Origin: Streptomyces canus
GTDB taxonomy: Bacteria; Actinomycetota; Actinomycetes; Streptomycetales; Streptomycetaceae
Reading direction: 5' to 3'
Length of the DNA: 64,000 nucleotides
Assembly (NCBI RefSeq): GCF_030816965.1
Contig: NZ_JAUSYQ010000002.1
Span: 8,298,001-8,362,000 of the forward strand
The notes under the pieces were generated by a model. That model had not been told where the DNA came from. It did not search any database and saw only the letters and a list, made by a program, of their open reading frames with translations. Both the position numbers and the translations under genes were made by a program. Within the stretch, counting starts at the first letter, position 1, and each line of letters opens with the position of its first letter. This document shows, in pieces, positions 26,636 through 34,032 of the stretch.

Positions 26636-27797
26636 GCTGCGCCGAAGCGGCCGCTGTCTCCAGCCAGTTGACGTCGTAGCTGAGCACCAGCCGTCCCCCG
26701 CCGCTGAGTTCGAGGTGCGCCTGCGGGTTGTAGGCGGCGACCTGGCCCGAGGGCAGGGGCGGAGTGAAGTCCTTCTCCGGACCGTGCCACGGTCCGGTGG
26801 GAGAGCAGGCCCAGTACGAGGTCACGGCAGCGAGCCCCTTCGTCCCCGCCGCCATGGTGAACAGCACGTACGTCCCGTCCTGCCGTACGACGGAGAAGGC
26901 GCTGCCCACTCCGGTGCGCCGTCCGTCCCCGAGCACCGGGCGCGGGCGGGCGCCGGTCGTCCAGGCCGAGCCGTCCCAGTACTCCCAGGCGCCCGGCTCC
27001 GCGAGCCCGCCCTCCGGCACCCGGGCCACGTACGCCGACGACGCGGAACGGGACGCGGCCTGGCCGTCGTCGCCCCCGAAGACGTACGTCCACTCGCCGT
27101 CCTCGATCAGCGTCGTGCCGAACAGCACCCGACGGGACGGGTCCTTGACCCGCTGCTCGTCGAGGACCTTCGTGATCGACTCGACGCGCAGGTCGGGCAG
27201 CGAGAGCGTGGCGACCTCGGTGGCGGTCGGGACGCCGTAGATCCAGGGGTACTGGCCGGAGGTGCGCACCCACAGCAGGACCCGGAGGACCTGTTCGTCC
27301 GAGCCGGGGGAGCGGGGTTCGACGCGGGCCGCTACCGGCCAGCGCCACTGGTTCGGGCCGGGGTCCGGGAACAGGGGGGCGGGGAGGGTGGTCTCCAGGC
27401 GGCCGTGGCGCATCAGCACGGCCGAGTTGCGCACCAGGGGCGCGGTGGTGTCGCGCCAGGCGTGCGGCTCGCCGAAGGGGTTGGGAGGGCCGTACACCTG
27501 GCCGAGGTAGGTGTCGGAGAACAGCCACAGCAGCCGTCCGTCGGGCAACCGCACCGAGTGGGTTCCGTCGCCGCCGGTCCAGTCGTCGCCGCGGGTGGCG
27601 TCGTCGCCGTAGCGGGCGAACTCGGCGGTGAGCCGGTCGTCCGCCGACCAGGAGCCGACGGTGCGCGGTGTGCAGTCGCCGGCGTCCCGCCCGTCGCCGT
27701 CCGGAAGAGCGGTGATCAGCACGGCTCCGAGCACCAGCGCCAGCAGCAGACCGACGCCGGTGCCGGTTCGCTGTCGTGCTCGTGCGTCCTCGGGCAC
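26571..27797 (-). CDS. membrane-anchored DUF4185 domain protein
   Basis: A 408-residue protein with a short basic N-terminus, one membrane helix (about 15-33, GLLLALVLGAVLITAL) and a large extracytoplasmic DUF4185 domain (about 50-400). That domain is related to five-bladed propellers of glycoside hydrolase clans; typical motifs are THSVRLPDGRLLWLFSDTYLG and GSAFSVVRQDGTYVLFTMAAG. I chose the GTG at 27797, 11 bases after the sialidase relic's stop; the frame is open for 16 more codons. No catalytic assignment can be made. Confidence 0.82.
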   Translation of the reverse strand: MPEDARARQRTGTGVGLLLALVLGAVLITALPDGDGRDAGDCTPRTVGSWSADDRLTAEFARYGDDATRGDDWTGGDGTHSVRLPDGRLLWLFSDTYLGQVYGPPNPFGEPHAWRDTTAPLVRNSAVLMRHGRLETTLPAPLFPDPGPNQWRWPVAARVEPRSPGSDEQVLRVLLWVRTSGQYPWIYGVPTATEVATLSLPDLRVESITKVLDEQRVKDPSRRVLFGTTLIEDGEWTYVFGGDDGQAASRSASSAYVARVPEGGLAEPGAWEYWDGSAWTTGARPRPVLGDGRRTGVGSAFSVVRQDGTYVLFTMAAGTKGLAAVTSYWACSPTGPWHGPEKDFTPPLPSGQVAAYNPQAHLELSGGGRLVLSYDVNWLETAAASAQLNRNVSLYRPRFVTLRLIPAR

Positions 27798-27808
27798 GGT
27801 TCGCGACG

Positions 27809-28188
27809 TTAGCGGCTGTCGCTCACCTGGTCCATGGGCAACCACAGGACGGTGTCCGACGTGGCGGCGTCCGAGCCGGTGAAGAAGAGGTCGTCCGCGG
27901 AGTCCCCGCAGCTGAGGACCCGCCCCTCGGCGAACACGAGCAGGGTGCCGCCGGCGGTACGGACGATCACCGGGAAACGGAAACAGGCGTAACCGGGGTC
28001 ACGGTCCGCCCTGAAGAGGATCTGCTGCTCGAACCGCGGTGCGGAAGAGGGGGGTTGGGCGTGAGCGGTGCCCGCTGGAGCGAGCGGGGCGAGCAGGGCA
28101 AGGCGGTGGTCACGGAAACGGCGGTCAGGGAGGTTCTCAGACGTGCGCGACTCGACGGCACGGGCGCCCTCCGCACCTCGCGCCTCAC
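27809..28188 (-). pseudogene. truncated, frameshifted exo-alpha-sialidase relic
   Basis: One frame encodes APRFEQQILFRADRDPGYACFRFPVIVRTAGGTLL then FAEGRVLSCGDSAD, which matches the start of secreted BNR-repeat sialidases (the FRIP and first-blade region). The protein then stops about 30 residues later after an unrelated tail instead of continuing for several hundred residues. The signal peptide is split between two frames: LRTSLTAVSVTTA in one and LALLAPLAPAGTAHA in the next, implying a frameshift near 28105. So the gene is broken twice. The DUF4185 gene follows immediately and may once have been co-transcribed. Confidence 0.75.
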
Positions 28189-28209
28189 AAGAACCCCGCG
28201 CGTGTCCCG

Positions 28210-29127
28210 TCACGGATGGAGTACGACTTTTCCGAGGTTGCGCCGCGCCTCGATCACCCCGTGCGCCTCCGCCGCGTCCTCCAGGGCGAACTTCCCGTGC
28301 ACGACGGGCCGGAGGTCGCCGTCCAGGAACATCCGCCACAGCTCCCGCCGCCACCGCTCGTACAACTCCGGCCGCTCACGGGCGATCCGGCCCATCTGGA
28401 AGCCCGTCACCGACTTGGCGCCGACGAGGAGGTCGTACGCCTGGATCGTCCCGCCGCCCGAGCTGTACGCCACCAGCCGCCCGCCCGGGGCCAGGGCGGC
28501 GATTGCCGGGGCGAGCAGCTCGCCGCCGACCGCGTCGAGGACGTAGTCGACGGGATCTCCCCAACTGCCGTCCCGGTACAGGGCGGTGGCGTCGGCGCCG
28601 AGCGAGCGCACGAAGTCCGCCTTGGTCGGGTCGGAGACCGCGCCCACGACCCGGGAGGCGCCCCGGGCCCGCGCGAGCTGCACCGCGAGGTGGCCGACCC
28701 CGCTCGCTGCCGCCGTGATCAGCGCCGTCTCTCCCGGCTCGGGGCGCGCCGCCTCCAGTGCGCCGAGTGCGACCAGGCCGCTGCGGACCAGGGCGACCGC
28801 GTCGACCGCCGAGGCTTCGTCGGGGACCGGGGAGGCCATGGCCTCGTGCAGCAGCGCGAAGTCGGCGTAACCGTGGCCGAAGCACAGCCCCGTGACGCGT
28901 TCACCGGGACGGAAGCGGGCGACCCCGGCGCCGACGGACACGACCTCACCGGCGAGCTCGCCCCCGAGCGGCACCGGTTCCGCCGCCTCGGGGACCTTGC
29001 GGACGACGGGGAGCGTGACGCCGACCGCCTCGCAGCGCACGAGGAGCTCGCCCGGGCCCGGCTCGGGGACCGGCACCTCCTCCAGGAACAGCGGGCCACC
29101 CGTGGACCCGTAACGGACGCGACGCAT
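28210..29127 (-). CDS. zinc-independent quinone oxidoreductase-like dehydrogenase (MDR superfamily)
   Basis: A 305-residue NADPH-dependent medium-chain reductase. The N-terminal GroES-like domain (about 1-115, GGELAGEVVSVGAGVARFRPGERV) lacks zinc-binding cysteines. The Rossmann motif ASGVGHLAVQLARARG is near residue 150. The ATG at 29127 follows GGGAGG by 7 bases. The gene is divergent from a MarR regulator with a large perfect inverted repeat between them, so it is probably the MarR target and may reduce quinones or electrophiles. Substrate unproven. Confidence 0.9.
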   Translation of the reverse strand: MRRVRYGSTGGPLFLEEVPVPEPGPGELLVRCEAVGVTLPVVRKVPEAAEPVPLGGELAGEVVSVGAGVARFRPGERVTGLCFGHGYADFALLHEAMASPVPDEASAVDAVALVRSGLVALGALEAARPEPGETALITAAASGVGHLAVQLARARGASRVVGAVSDPTKADFVRSLGADATALYRDGSWGDPVDYVLDAVGGELLAPAIAALAPGGRLVAYSSGGGTIQAYDLLVGAKSVTGFQMGRIARERPELYERWRRELWRMFLDGDLRPVVHGKFALEDAAEAHGVIEARRNLGKVVLHP

Positions 29128-29149
29128 CGACCGACCTCCCATGGATTCA

Positions 29150-29192
29150 TTGGACTTCCCAACGATAAGTTGCCGGTCGTTGGGAAGTCCAA
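29150..29192. promoter_or_regulatory. MarR-type operator: perfect 16-bp inverted repeat
   Basis: TTGGACTTCCCAACGA (29150-29165) and its exact complement (29177-29192) are separated by 11 bases. Each arm is itself a near-palindrome (TTGGactTCCCAA), so the site could bind two MarR dimers. It lies 23 bases from the MarR ATG and 23 from the oxidoreductase ATG, covering both promoters. Confidence 0.88.
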
Positions 29193-29215
29193 CGAATAGT
29201 GGCTAGGGTGGCCGC

Positions 29216-29653
29216 ATGGCCGAAGCACCCCTCCCCGTGATCCGCTCCCTCCCCAGCTGGCTCCTCGGACGCGCCGCCGCCCGCGGACGGGCCCTGGTGG
29301 CCGAGGCACTGGCCACCGAGGGCTTGAAGATGTGGCACCACGTGGTGCTCTCCGCCGTCCGCGACCTCGCCCCCGTCGCCCAGGCCGACCTCGGCCGCGG
29401 GGTGCGGCTCGACCCCAAGGACCTGGTCGGCGTCCTGAACGACCTCCAGTCCGCCGGTCTCGTCCTGCGCGAACCGGACCCCGGGGACCGCCGCAAGAAC
29501 GCGGTGACCCTCACGGACCAGGGGGCACGGCTGCTGAAGCGCTGCGAGAAGGCCGCCCGCCAGGCCAACGACGAGCTGCTCGCCCCCCTCTCCACGGCCG
29601 AACGCGACCAGTTCATGAGCCTGTTGATCCGGATCTCCGGCACGGAGGGCTGA
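29216..29653 (+). CDS. MarR-family transcriptional regulator
   Basis: A 145-residue winged-helix dimeric repressor. The DNA-binding part (about 45-110) includes LKMWHHVVLSAVRDLAP, the recognition helix ADLGRGVRLDPKDLVGVL and the wing LREPDPGDRRKNAVTLT with the conserved DxRR. It probably represses itself and the divergent quinone oxidoreductase through the inverted repeat at 29150-29192 and releases on binding a small phenolic or electrophile. The isochorismatase-fold gene follows 19 bases after the stop and may be in the same transcript. Confidence 0.92.
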   Translation: MAEAPLPVIRSLPSWLLGRAAARGRALVAEALATEGLKMWHHVVLSAVRDLAPVAQADLGRGVRLDPKDLVGVLNDLQSAGLVLREPDPGDRRKNAVTLTDQGARLLKRCEKAARQANDELLAPLSTAERDQFMSLLIRISGTEG

Positions 29654-29672
29654 TGGCGGATAACGTTCCGTC

Positions 29673-30200
29673 ATGACCGGACCCCTCGCGCTCGATCCCG
29701 CACGCAGCGCCCTCGTACTCGTCGATCTGATGGACCGCATCGTCGCGCTGCCCCTGGAACCCCGCAAAGGCACCGAAGTCCTCACCGCCGCCGAGGAGTT
29801 GGCGACCGCCTTCCGCACGGTCGGTGCACCCGTCGTGCTCGTGCGCGTCGAACGGCCCGGCGTCACTGACCAGCCTCCCGGAAGCGGGCTCGTGACCGGT
29901 CTCGCCCGCCCCGGCGACATCGAGATCGTGAAGCGGACCATCGGTGCCTTCCAGGGCACGGGCCTGGACGCGCGTCTTCGCGAACTCGGCGTCGCCACGC
30001 TCGCGTTCGGCGGGATCGCCACCAATCTCGGCGTGGAGTCCACCGCCCGCGCCGCCCTCGACCTCGGCTACGACCTCGTCTTCGTGGAGGACGCCATGGC
30101 CGCCTTCACCGCCGCCGAGCACGAGTCCTCGGTGCGGCTCGACTTCCCGCGCCTGGGCACGGTGGTGACGGCGGATCAGGTCCGCTTCGTCGCGAGCTGA
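29673..30200 (+). CDS. isochorismatase-fold hydrolase lacking the catalytic cysteine
   Basis: A 175-residue protein of the cysteine-hydrolase/isochorismatase superfamily. The first catalytic aspartate is present (VLVDLMD, Asp18), as is a lysine in IEIVKRTIGAF. The nucleophile motif reads GGIATNLGVESTARAA, with glycine where true cysteine hydrolases have cysteine (NxCVEST). E. coli YecD-type homologues share this glycine. It is therefore probably a non-amidase member or works by the isochorismatase route. It is likely co-transcribed with the MarR gene. Substrate unknown. Confidence 0.82.
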   Translation: MTGPLALDPARSALVLVDLMDRIVALPLEPRKGTEVLTAAEELATAFRTVGAPVVLVRVERPGVTDQPPGSGLVTGLARPGDIEIVKRTIGAFQGTGLDARLRELGVATLAFGGIATNLGVESTARAALDLGYDLVFVEDAMAAFTAAEHESSVRLDFPRLGTVVTADQVRFVAS

Positions 30201-30204
30201 ACGC

Positions 30205-30300
30205 TCGGACCAGGACCGTCCCGCGCCGGTGCTGGCCCGGACCACCCCGGGCTCGACCGCGTTGACCCGGGTCGGGGCCGGCGCCAGGTCCGGCGAGGCG
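30205..30300 (-). pseudogene. small relic of an SDR gene
   Basis: The minus strand of this gap translates to ASPDLAPAPTRVNAVEPGVVR, which closely resembles the RVNAVSPGVV segment that follows the catalytic YxxxK of short-chain dehydrogenases. No start, cofactor loop or active site remains. It appears to be a decayed fragment of about 30 codons. Confidence 0.4.
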
Positions 30301-30301
30301 G

Positions 30302-31150
30302 TCAGCTCTGGGCGGCCGTTGCCTCCAGGGCGAGCCGGTGTTCTCCCGCGTACACGTTCATGGAGTGGCCGCGGAGGAAGCCGACGAGGGTGAGGCCGGT
30401 TTCGGTGGCGAGGTCGACGGCCAGGGAGGAGGGTGCGGAGACGGCGGCCAGCATGGGGATGCCGGCCATGACGGCCTTCTGCGCGAGTTCGAACGAGGCC
30501 CGCCCGGAGACGAGAAGGATGACGCGGTTCAGGGGGAGAGTGTCGTTCTGGAGGGCCCGGCCGACCAGCTTGTCGACGGCGTTGTGGCGGCCGACGTCCT
30601 CGCGTATGTCGAGCAGTTCGCCGTGTTCGGTGAAGAGGGCGGCGGCGTGCAGGCCCCCGGTCCGGTCGAAGACCCGTTGGGCTGCGCGGAGCCGGTCGGG
30701 GAGGCTCGTGAGCAGCTCGGGTTCGACACGGACCGGGGGAGTGTCGTTGATCGGCCAGCGCGTCGTCGTACGCACCGCGTCGAGGCTCGCCTTGCCGCAC
30801 AGGCCGCAGGAGGAGGTCGTGTAGACGTTCCGTTCGAGCGTGATGTCGGGGATCACCACCCCGGGGGCTGTCTTCACGTCGACGACGTTGTACGTGTTCG
30901 AGCCGTCGGTGGTGGCGCCGGCGCAGTAGATGATGTTGTGCAGGTCGCTGTGTTGGGCGAGGACGCCTTCGCTGACGAGGAAGCCGGCGGCGAGGGCGAA
31001 GTCGTCGCCGGGGGTGCGCATGGTGATCGCGAGGGGTTTGCCGTTGAGGCGGATCTCCAGTGGTTCCTCGGTGACCAGGGTGTCCGGGCGGGAGGAGACC
31101 GCCCCGTCGCGGATGCGGATCACCTTGCGTCGTTCCGTGACTCGTCCCAT
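30302..31150 (-). CDS. fdhD: FdhD, formate dehydrogenase sulfurtransferase (copy 1)
   Basis: A 282-residue protein that transfers sulfur from a cysteine desulfurase to the molybdenum cofactor of formate dehydrogenase. The CxxC pair sits in TTSSCGLCGKASLD, and the C-terminal EDVGRHNAVDKLVGRAL and SGRASFELAQKAVMAGIP motifs are conserved. From about 30336 to 31150 the DNA is nearly identical to the second fdhD at 56325-57139, with differences clustered near the 3' end. It is divergent from an OFA transporter with a palindromic operator in the gap. No complete formate dehydrogenase gene is in the window. Confidence 0.95.
   Translation of the reverse strand: MGRVTERRKVIRIRDGAVSSRPDTLVTEEPLEIRLNGKPLAITMRTPGDDFALAAGFLVSEGVLAQHSDLHNIIYCAGATTDGSNTYNVVDVKTAPGVVIPDITLERNVYTTSSCGLCGKASLDAVRTTTRWPINDTPPVRVEPELLTSLPDRLRAAQRVFDRTGGLHAAALFTEHGELLDIREDVGRHNAVDKLVGRALQNDTLPLNRVILLVSGRASFELAQKAVMAGIPMLAAVSAPSSLAVDLATETGLTLVGFLRGHSMNVYAGEHRLALEATAAQS
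30336..31150. repeat. near-identical duplicate tract, fdhD copy 1
   Basis: This 815-base tract aligns without gaps to 56325-57139 (offset 25,989). By eye I count about 20 differences, about 15 of them in the first 260 bases and about 5 in the remaining 550. Outside the tract the sequences diverge at once. Direct orientation. Confidence 0.9.
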
Positions 31151-31245
31151 ATGTGTCTCAGTCCCGGTTCTGTACGTGCGGGGTGGTGACCTTCACGATC
31201 TCATTGTCCTGCACATGGAGGGGGAGGTCGCAGCCTCACTCCGAA

Positions 31246-31261
31246 ATACTGTCTACAGTAT
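31246..31261. promoter_or_regulatory. GntR/FCD-type operator between fdhD1 and the OFA transporter
   Basis: ATACTGTCTACAGTAT is a perfect 7-2-7 inverted repeat in the divergent gap, 95 bases from the fdhD1 start and 128 from the transporter start. The core TGTCTACAG recurs upstream of GntR copy 1 and of the panE-like operon, and in altered form upstream of GntR copy 2. The spacing and T.GT..AC.A pattern fit FadR-subfamily GntR operators. Confidence 0.78.
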
Positions 31262-31389
31262 GCTCCTCCTTTTCGGTAAGGATGCACGCGCGACCCGTCG
31301 ACCGTTCGTCGCGTCCGGGATACCGCTCATCGCATACGGTCGACGCGCCGCCTTTTCAACCAGCTTGTTTGTTCCTACCGTCCGGGATC

Positions 31390-32724
31390 ATGAGTCCCCC
31401 TGTCGCGCCCCCGGGTTGGAGCCGCTGGCTCGTCCCCCCGGCCGCCCTCTCGGTCCACCTCTCCATCGGCCAGGCGTACGCCTGGTCCGTGTTCAAGCCG
31501 CCGCTCGAGTCCGCGCTCGGTCTCAGCGGCACACAGAGCGCACTGCCCTTCCAGCTCGGCATCGTGATGCTCGGTCTGTCCGCCGCGTTCGGCGGCACGC
31601 TCGTGGAGCGCAACGGGCCGCGCTGGGCGATGACAGTGGCGCTGATCTGCTTCTCGTCCGGCTTCCTCCTCTCCGCGCTGGGCGCGGCCACCGAGCAGTA
31701 CTGGCTGATCGTCCTCGGCTACGGCTTCGTCGGCGGCATAGGCCTCGGCATCGGCTACATCTCCCCGGTCTCCACCCTGATCAAGTGGTTCCCGGACCGG
31801 CCCGGCATGGCCACCGGCATCGCCATCATGGGCTTCGGCGGCGGCGCGCTCATCGCCTCGCCCTGGTCGGCGCAGATGCTGGACTCCTTCGGCTCCGACA
31901 GCTCCGGGATCGCGCTGGCGTTCCTCGTGCACGGGCTGTCGTACGCCGTCTTCATGCTCCTCGGGGTCCTCCTGGTGCGCGTGCCGCGCAGCGAGAAGCC
32001 GGTCGAGAGCGCGCCCAGCGCTTTCGAAGGGCCGCAGGTCTCGGCGCGCAACGCCGTGCGCACGCCTCAGTTCTGGTGTCTGTGGGTCGTGCTCTGCATG
32101 AACGTGACCGCGGGCATCGGCATCCTGGAGAAGGCCGCGCCGATGATCACGGACTTCTTCAAGGAGACGTCGACCCCGGTCTCGGTGTCAGCGGCGGCCG
32201 GCTTCGTCGCCCTGCTGTCGGCGGCCAACATGGCCGGCCGGATCGGCTGGTCGTCGACGTCCGACCTGATCGGACGGAAGAACATCTACCGCGTCTACCT
32301 GGGCGTGGGCGCGGTGATGTACGGGCTCATCGCCCTGTTCGGCGACTCCTCCAAGCCGTTGTTCATCCTGTGCGCGCTGGTGATCCTGTCCTTCTACGGC
32401 GGCGGCTTCGCGACGATCCCCGCCTATCTGAAGGACCTCTTCGGCGCCTACCAGGTCGGCGCCATCCATGGCCGGCTGCTCACCGCCTGGTCCACGGCCG
32501 GCGTCCTCGGACCGCTGATCGTGAACTGGATCGCCGACCGGCAGGAGGACGCGGGCAAGAGCGGGGCCGCCCTCTACGGCCTGTCGTTCGTGATCATGAT
32601 CGGGCTGCTCGTCGTCGGCTTCGTCGCCAACGAGCTGGTCCGCCCCGTCAGCGCCCGCCACCACATTCCCGCACCGAGGGAGGCAGCCGATGTCGCAGTC
32701 CGACAGCAGTCAGAGTCCGCCTGA
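31390..32724 (+). CDS. OFA-family MFS transporter (oxalate/formate antiporter family)
   Basis: A 444-residue transporter with 12 predicted membrane helices, of the oxalate/formate antiporter family. Family features include GQAYAWSVFKPPLE in helix 1 and GYISPVSTLIKWFPDRPGMATG in the helix 4-5 region. The frame is open well upstream, but I start at the ATG at 31390, just before helix 1. It is divergent from fdhD1 and overlaps by 35 bases a 45-residue small membrane protein that matches the 'MFS transporter small subunit' type found with OFA proteins. A shared operator lies upstream. Substrate oxalate or formate is inference. Confidence 0.88.
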   Translation: MSPPVAPPGWSRWLVPPAALSVHLSIGQAYAWSVFKPPLESALGLSGTQSALPFQLGIVMLGLSAAFGGTLVERNGPRWAMTVALICFSSGFLLSALGAATEQYWLIVLGYGFVGGIGLGIGYISPVSTLIKWFPDRPGMATGIAIMGFGGGALIASPWSAQMLDSFGSDSSGIALAFLVHGLSYAVFMLLGVLLVRVPRSEKPVESAPSAFEGPQVSARNAVRTPQFWCLWVVLCMNVTAGIGILEKAAPMITDFFKETSTPVSVSAAAGFVALLSAANMAGRIGWSSTSDLIGRKNIYRVYLGVGAVMYGLIALFGDSSKPLFILCALVILSFYGGGFATIPAYLKDLFGAYQVGAIHGRLLTAWSTAGVLGPLIVNWIADRQEDAGKSGAALYGLSFVIMIGLLVVGFVANELVRPVSARHHIPAPREAADVAVRQQSESA

Positions 32725-32827
32725 CCGCCGCCCGCTGATCGCCCTCGCCTGGGTGTGGGTCGGCGCACCGCTCGCCTACGGGCTCTACGAACTCGTACAG
32801 AAAGCGACGCAGCTGTTCACCGGGTGA
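32690..32827 (+). CDS. MFS transporter small subunit, 45 aa
   Basis: A very short gene overlapping the end of the OFA transporter in another frame. GAGGGAGGC lies 6 bases before the ATG. The product has a polar N-terminus ending PPDRRPLIALAW and one membrane helix (about 16-33) with the pattern WVWVGAPLAYGLYEL, then a short C-terminal tail. This is the pattern of the small proteins that accompany OFA-type MFS carriers in actinobacteria. It may be an obligate partner or assembly factor. Neither of the two OFA genes at 60-63 kb has such a gene directly after it. Confidence 0.82.
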   Translation: MSQSDSSQSPPDRRPLIALAWVWVGAPLAYGLYELVQKATQLFTG

Positions 32828-32972
32828 CTGTTCGGAAGGTGTTCGGGCGTCCGAGGGTGTGACGGAAGCCGACAACTCGGGCGCCCGATTCCTGTGGCCT
32901 TACGCGCCCGCGTACCCGTGAGTCACTGATCAGACTGGAGGATCCCTACCCAAGGCAACGAGGGGACCCTCC

Positions 32973-33911
32973 ATGAACGGCTCGCGGATCGCCGCAGTCG
33001 GCCACTACCAGCCCGCCAAGGTACTCACCAACGAGGACCTGGCGGGCCTGGTCGACACCAGCGACGAGTGGATCAGGTCCCGGGTGGGGATCCGGACCCG
33101 CCACATCGCCGGTCCCGACGAGCCGGTCGACGAGCTCGCCTCGCACGCCGCCGCCAAGGCGCTGGCCTCGGCCGGGCTCGCCCCCGCCGACATCGACCTG
33201 GTCCTGGTCGCCACCTCGACCGCCGTCGACCGGTCCCCGAACATGGCCGCCCGGGTCGCGGCCCGGCTCGGCATCCCCTCGCCGGCCGCGATGGATGTCA
33301 ACGTGGTGTGCGCCGGCTTCACCCACGCGCTGGCCACCGCTGACCACACGGTCCGGGCCGGTGCGGCGACCCGGGCACTGGTGATCGGCGCCGACAAGAT
33401 GTCGGCGGTGACCGACTGGAGCGACCGCACCACCTGTGTCCTCGTCGGCGACGGGGCGGGTGCGGCGGTCGTCGAGGGGGCCGACGTGCCCGGTATCTCT
33501 CCTGTGCTGTGGGGATCGGTGCCGGAGATGGGGCACGCCGTGCGGATCGAGGGCGAGCCGGCGCGGTTCGCGCAGGAAGGGCAGAGCGTCTACCGCTGGG
33601 CGACCACCAAGCTTCCGGCGCTGGCCCGGCAGGCCTGCGAGCGCGCCGGGCTCACCCCCGAGGACCTCGCCGCGGTCGTGCTGCACCAGGCGAACCTGCG
33701 GATCATCGAGCCGCTCGCGGCGAAGATCGGCGCGGTCAACGCCGTGGTCGCCCGTGACGTCACCGAGTCCGGGAACACCTCGGCGGCCAGCATTCCGCTC
33801 GCGTTCTCCAAACTGGTCGAGCAGGGCGAGATCTCGACCGGGGACCCGGTGCTGCTCTTCGGGTTCGGTGGGAACCTGTCGTACGCCGGACAGGTCGTCC
33901 GCTGCCCGTGA
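32973..33911 (+). CDS. beta-ketoacyl-ACP synthase III family enzyme
   Basis: A 312-residue KAS III (FabH-like) condensing enzyme. The catalytic triad is intact: Cys in MDVNVVCAGFTHAL, His in LHQANLRII and Asn in ESGNTSAASIPLAF. It stands alone, without acyl carrier protein or other fatty-acid genes, between the OFA small-subunit gene and GntR copy 1. It may therefore act on CoA thioesters or serve a specialised pathway; a housekeeping role is less likely because fab genes normally cluster. It starts at the ATG 145 bases after the small-subunit stop. Confidence 0.87.
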   Translation: MNGSRIAAVGHYQPAKVLTNEDLAGLVDTSDEWIRSRVGIRTRHIAGPDEPVDELASHAAAKALASAGLAPADIDLVLVATSTAVDRSPNMAARVAARLGIPSPAAMDVNVVCAGFTHALATADHTVRAGAATRALVIGADKMSAVTDWSDRTTCVLVGDGAGAAVVEGADVPGISPVLWGSVPEMGHAVRIEGEPARFAQEGQSVYRWATTKLPALARQACERAGLTPEDLAAVVLHQANLRIIEPLAAKIGAVNAVVARDVTESGNTSAASIPLAFSKLVEQGEISTGDPVLLFGFGGNLSYAGQVVRCP

Positions 33912-33962
33912 GGTGCGGGATGTGACGAGGTCGACTCGGTGTTCACCTGGCTCCTGTGCGCC

Positions 33963-33977
33963 GTAGACTGTAGACAA
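33963..33977. promoter_or_regulatory. operator-like site upstream of GntR copy 1
   Basis: GTAGACTGTAGACAA lies 55 bases before the GntR ATG. Its complement contains TTGTCTACAG, the same core as the fdhD1/transporter site. The flanking sequence GTGCGCCGTAGACTGTAG... is shared with the region upstream of GntR copy 2 (59062-59076). Autoregulation is likely. Confidence 0.68.
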
Positions 33978-34032
33978 AAGGCAACTGGTAGGGGTGTCCG
34001 AGGGTGTCCGCCCGCCGAGGAGGGGGACCGCG

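Noticed and set aside
26221..27528. Long minus-strand frame across the transporter 3' end and DUF4185 gene
   Set aside because: Its translation is Arg/Pro/Gly-rich and lacks motifs; the DUF4185 frame in the same DNA has clear family signatures.
32973..33911. Polyketide or fatty-acid cluster suggested by the KAS III gene
   Set aside because: No ACP, ketoreductase or other condensing enzyme is nearby.
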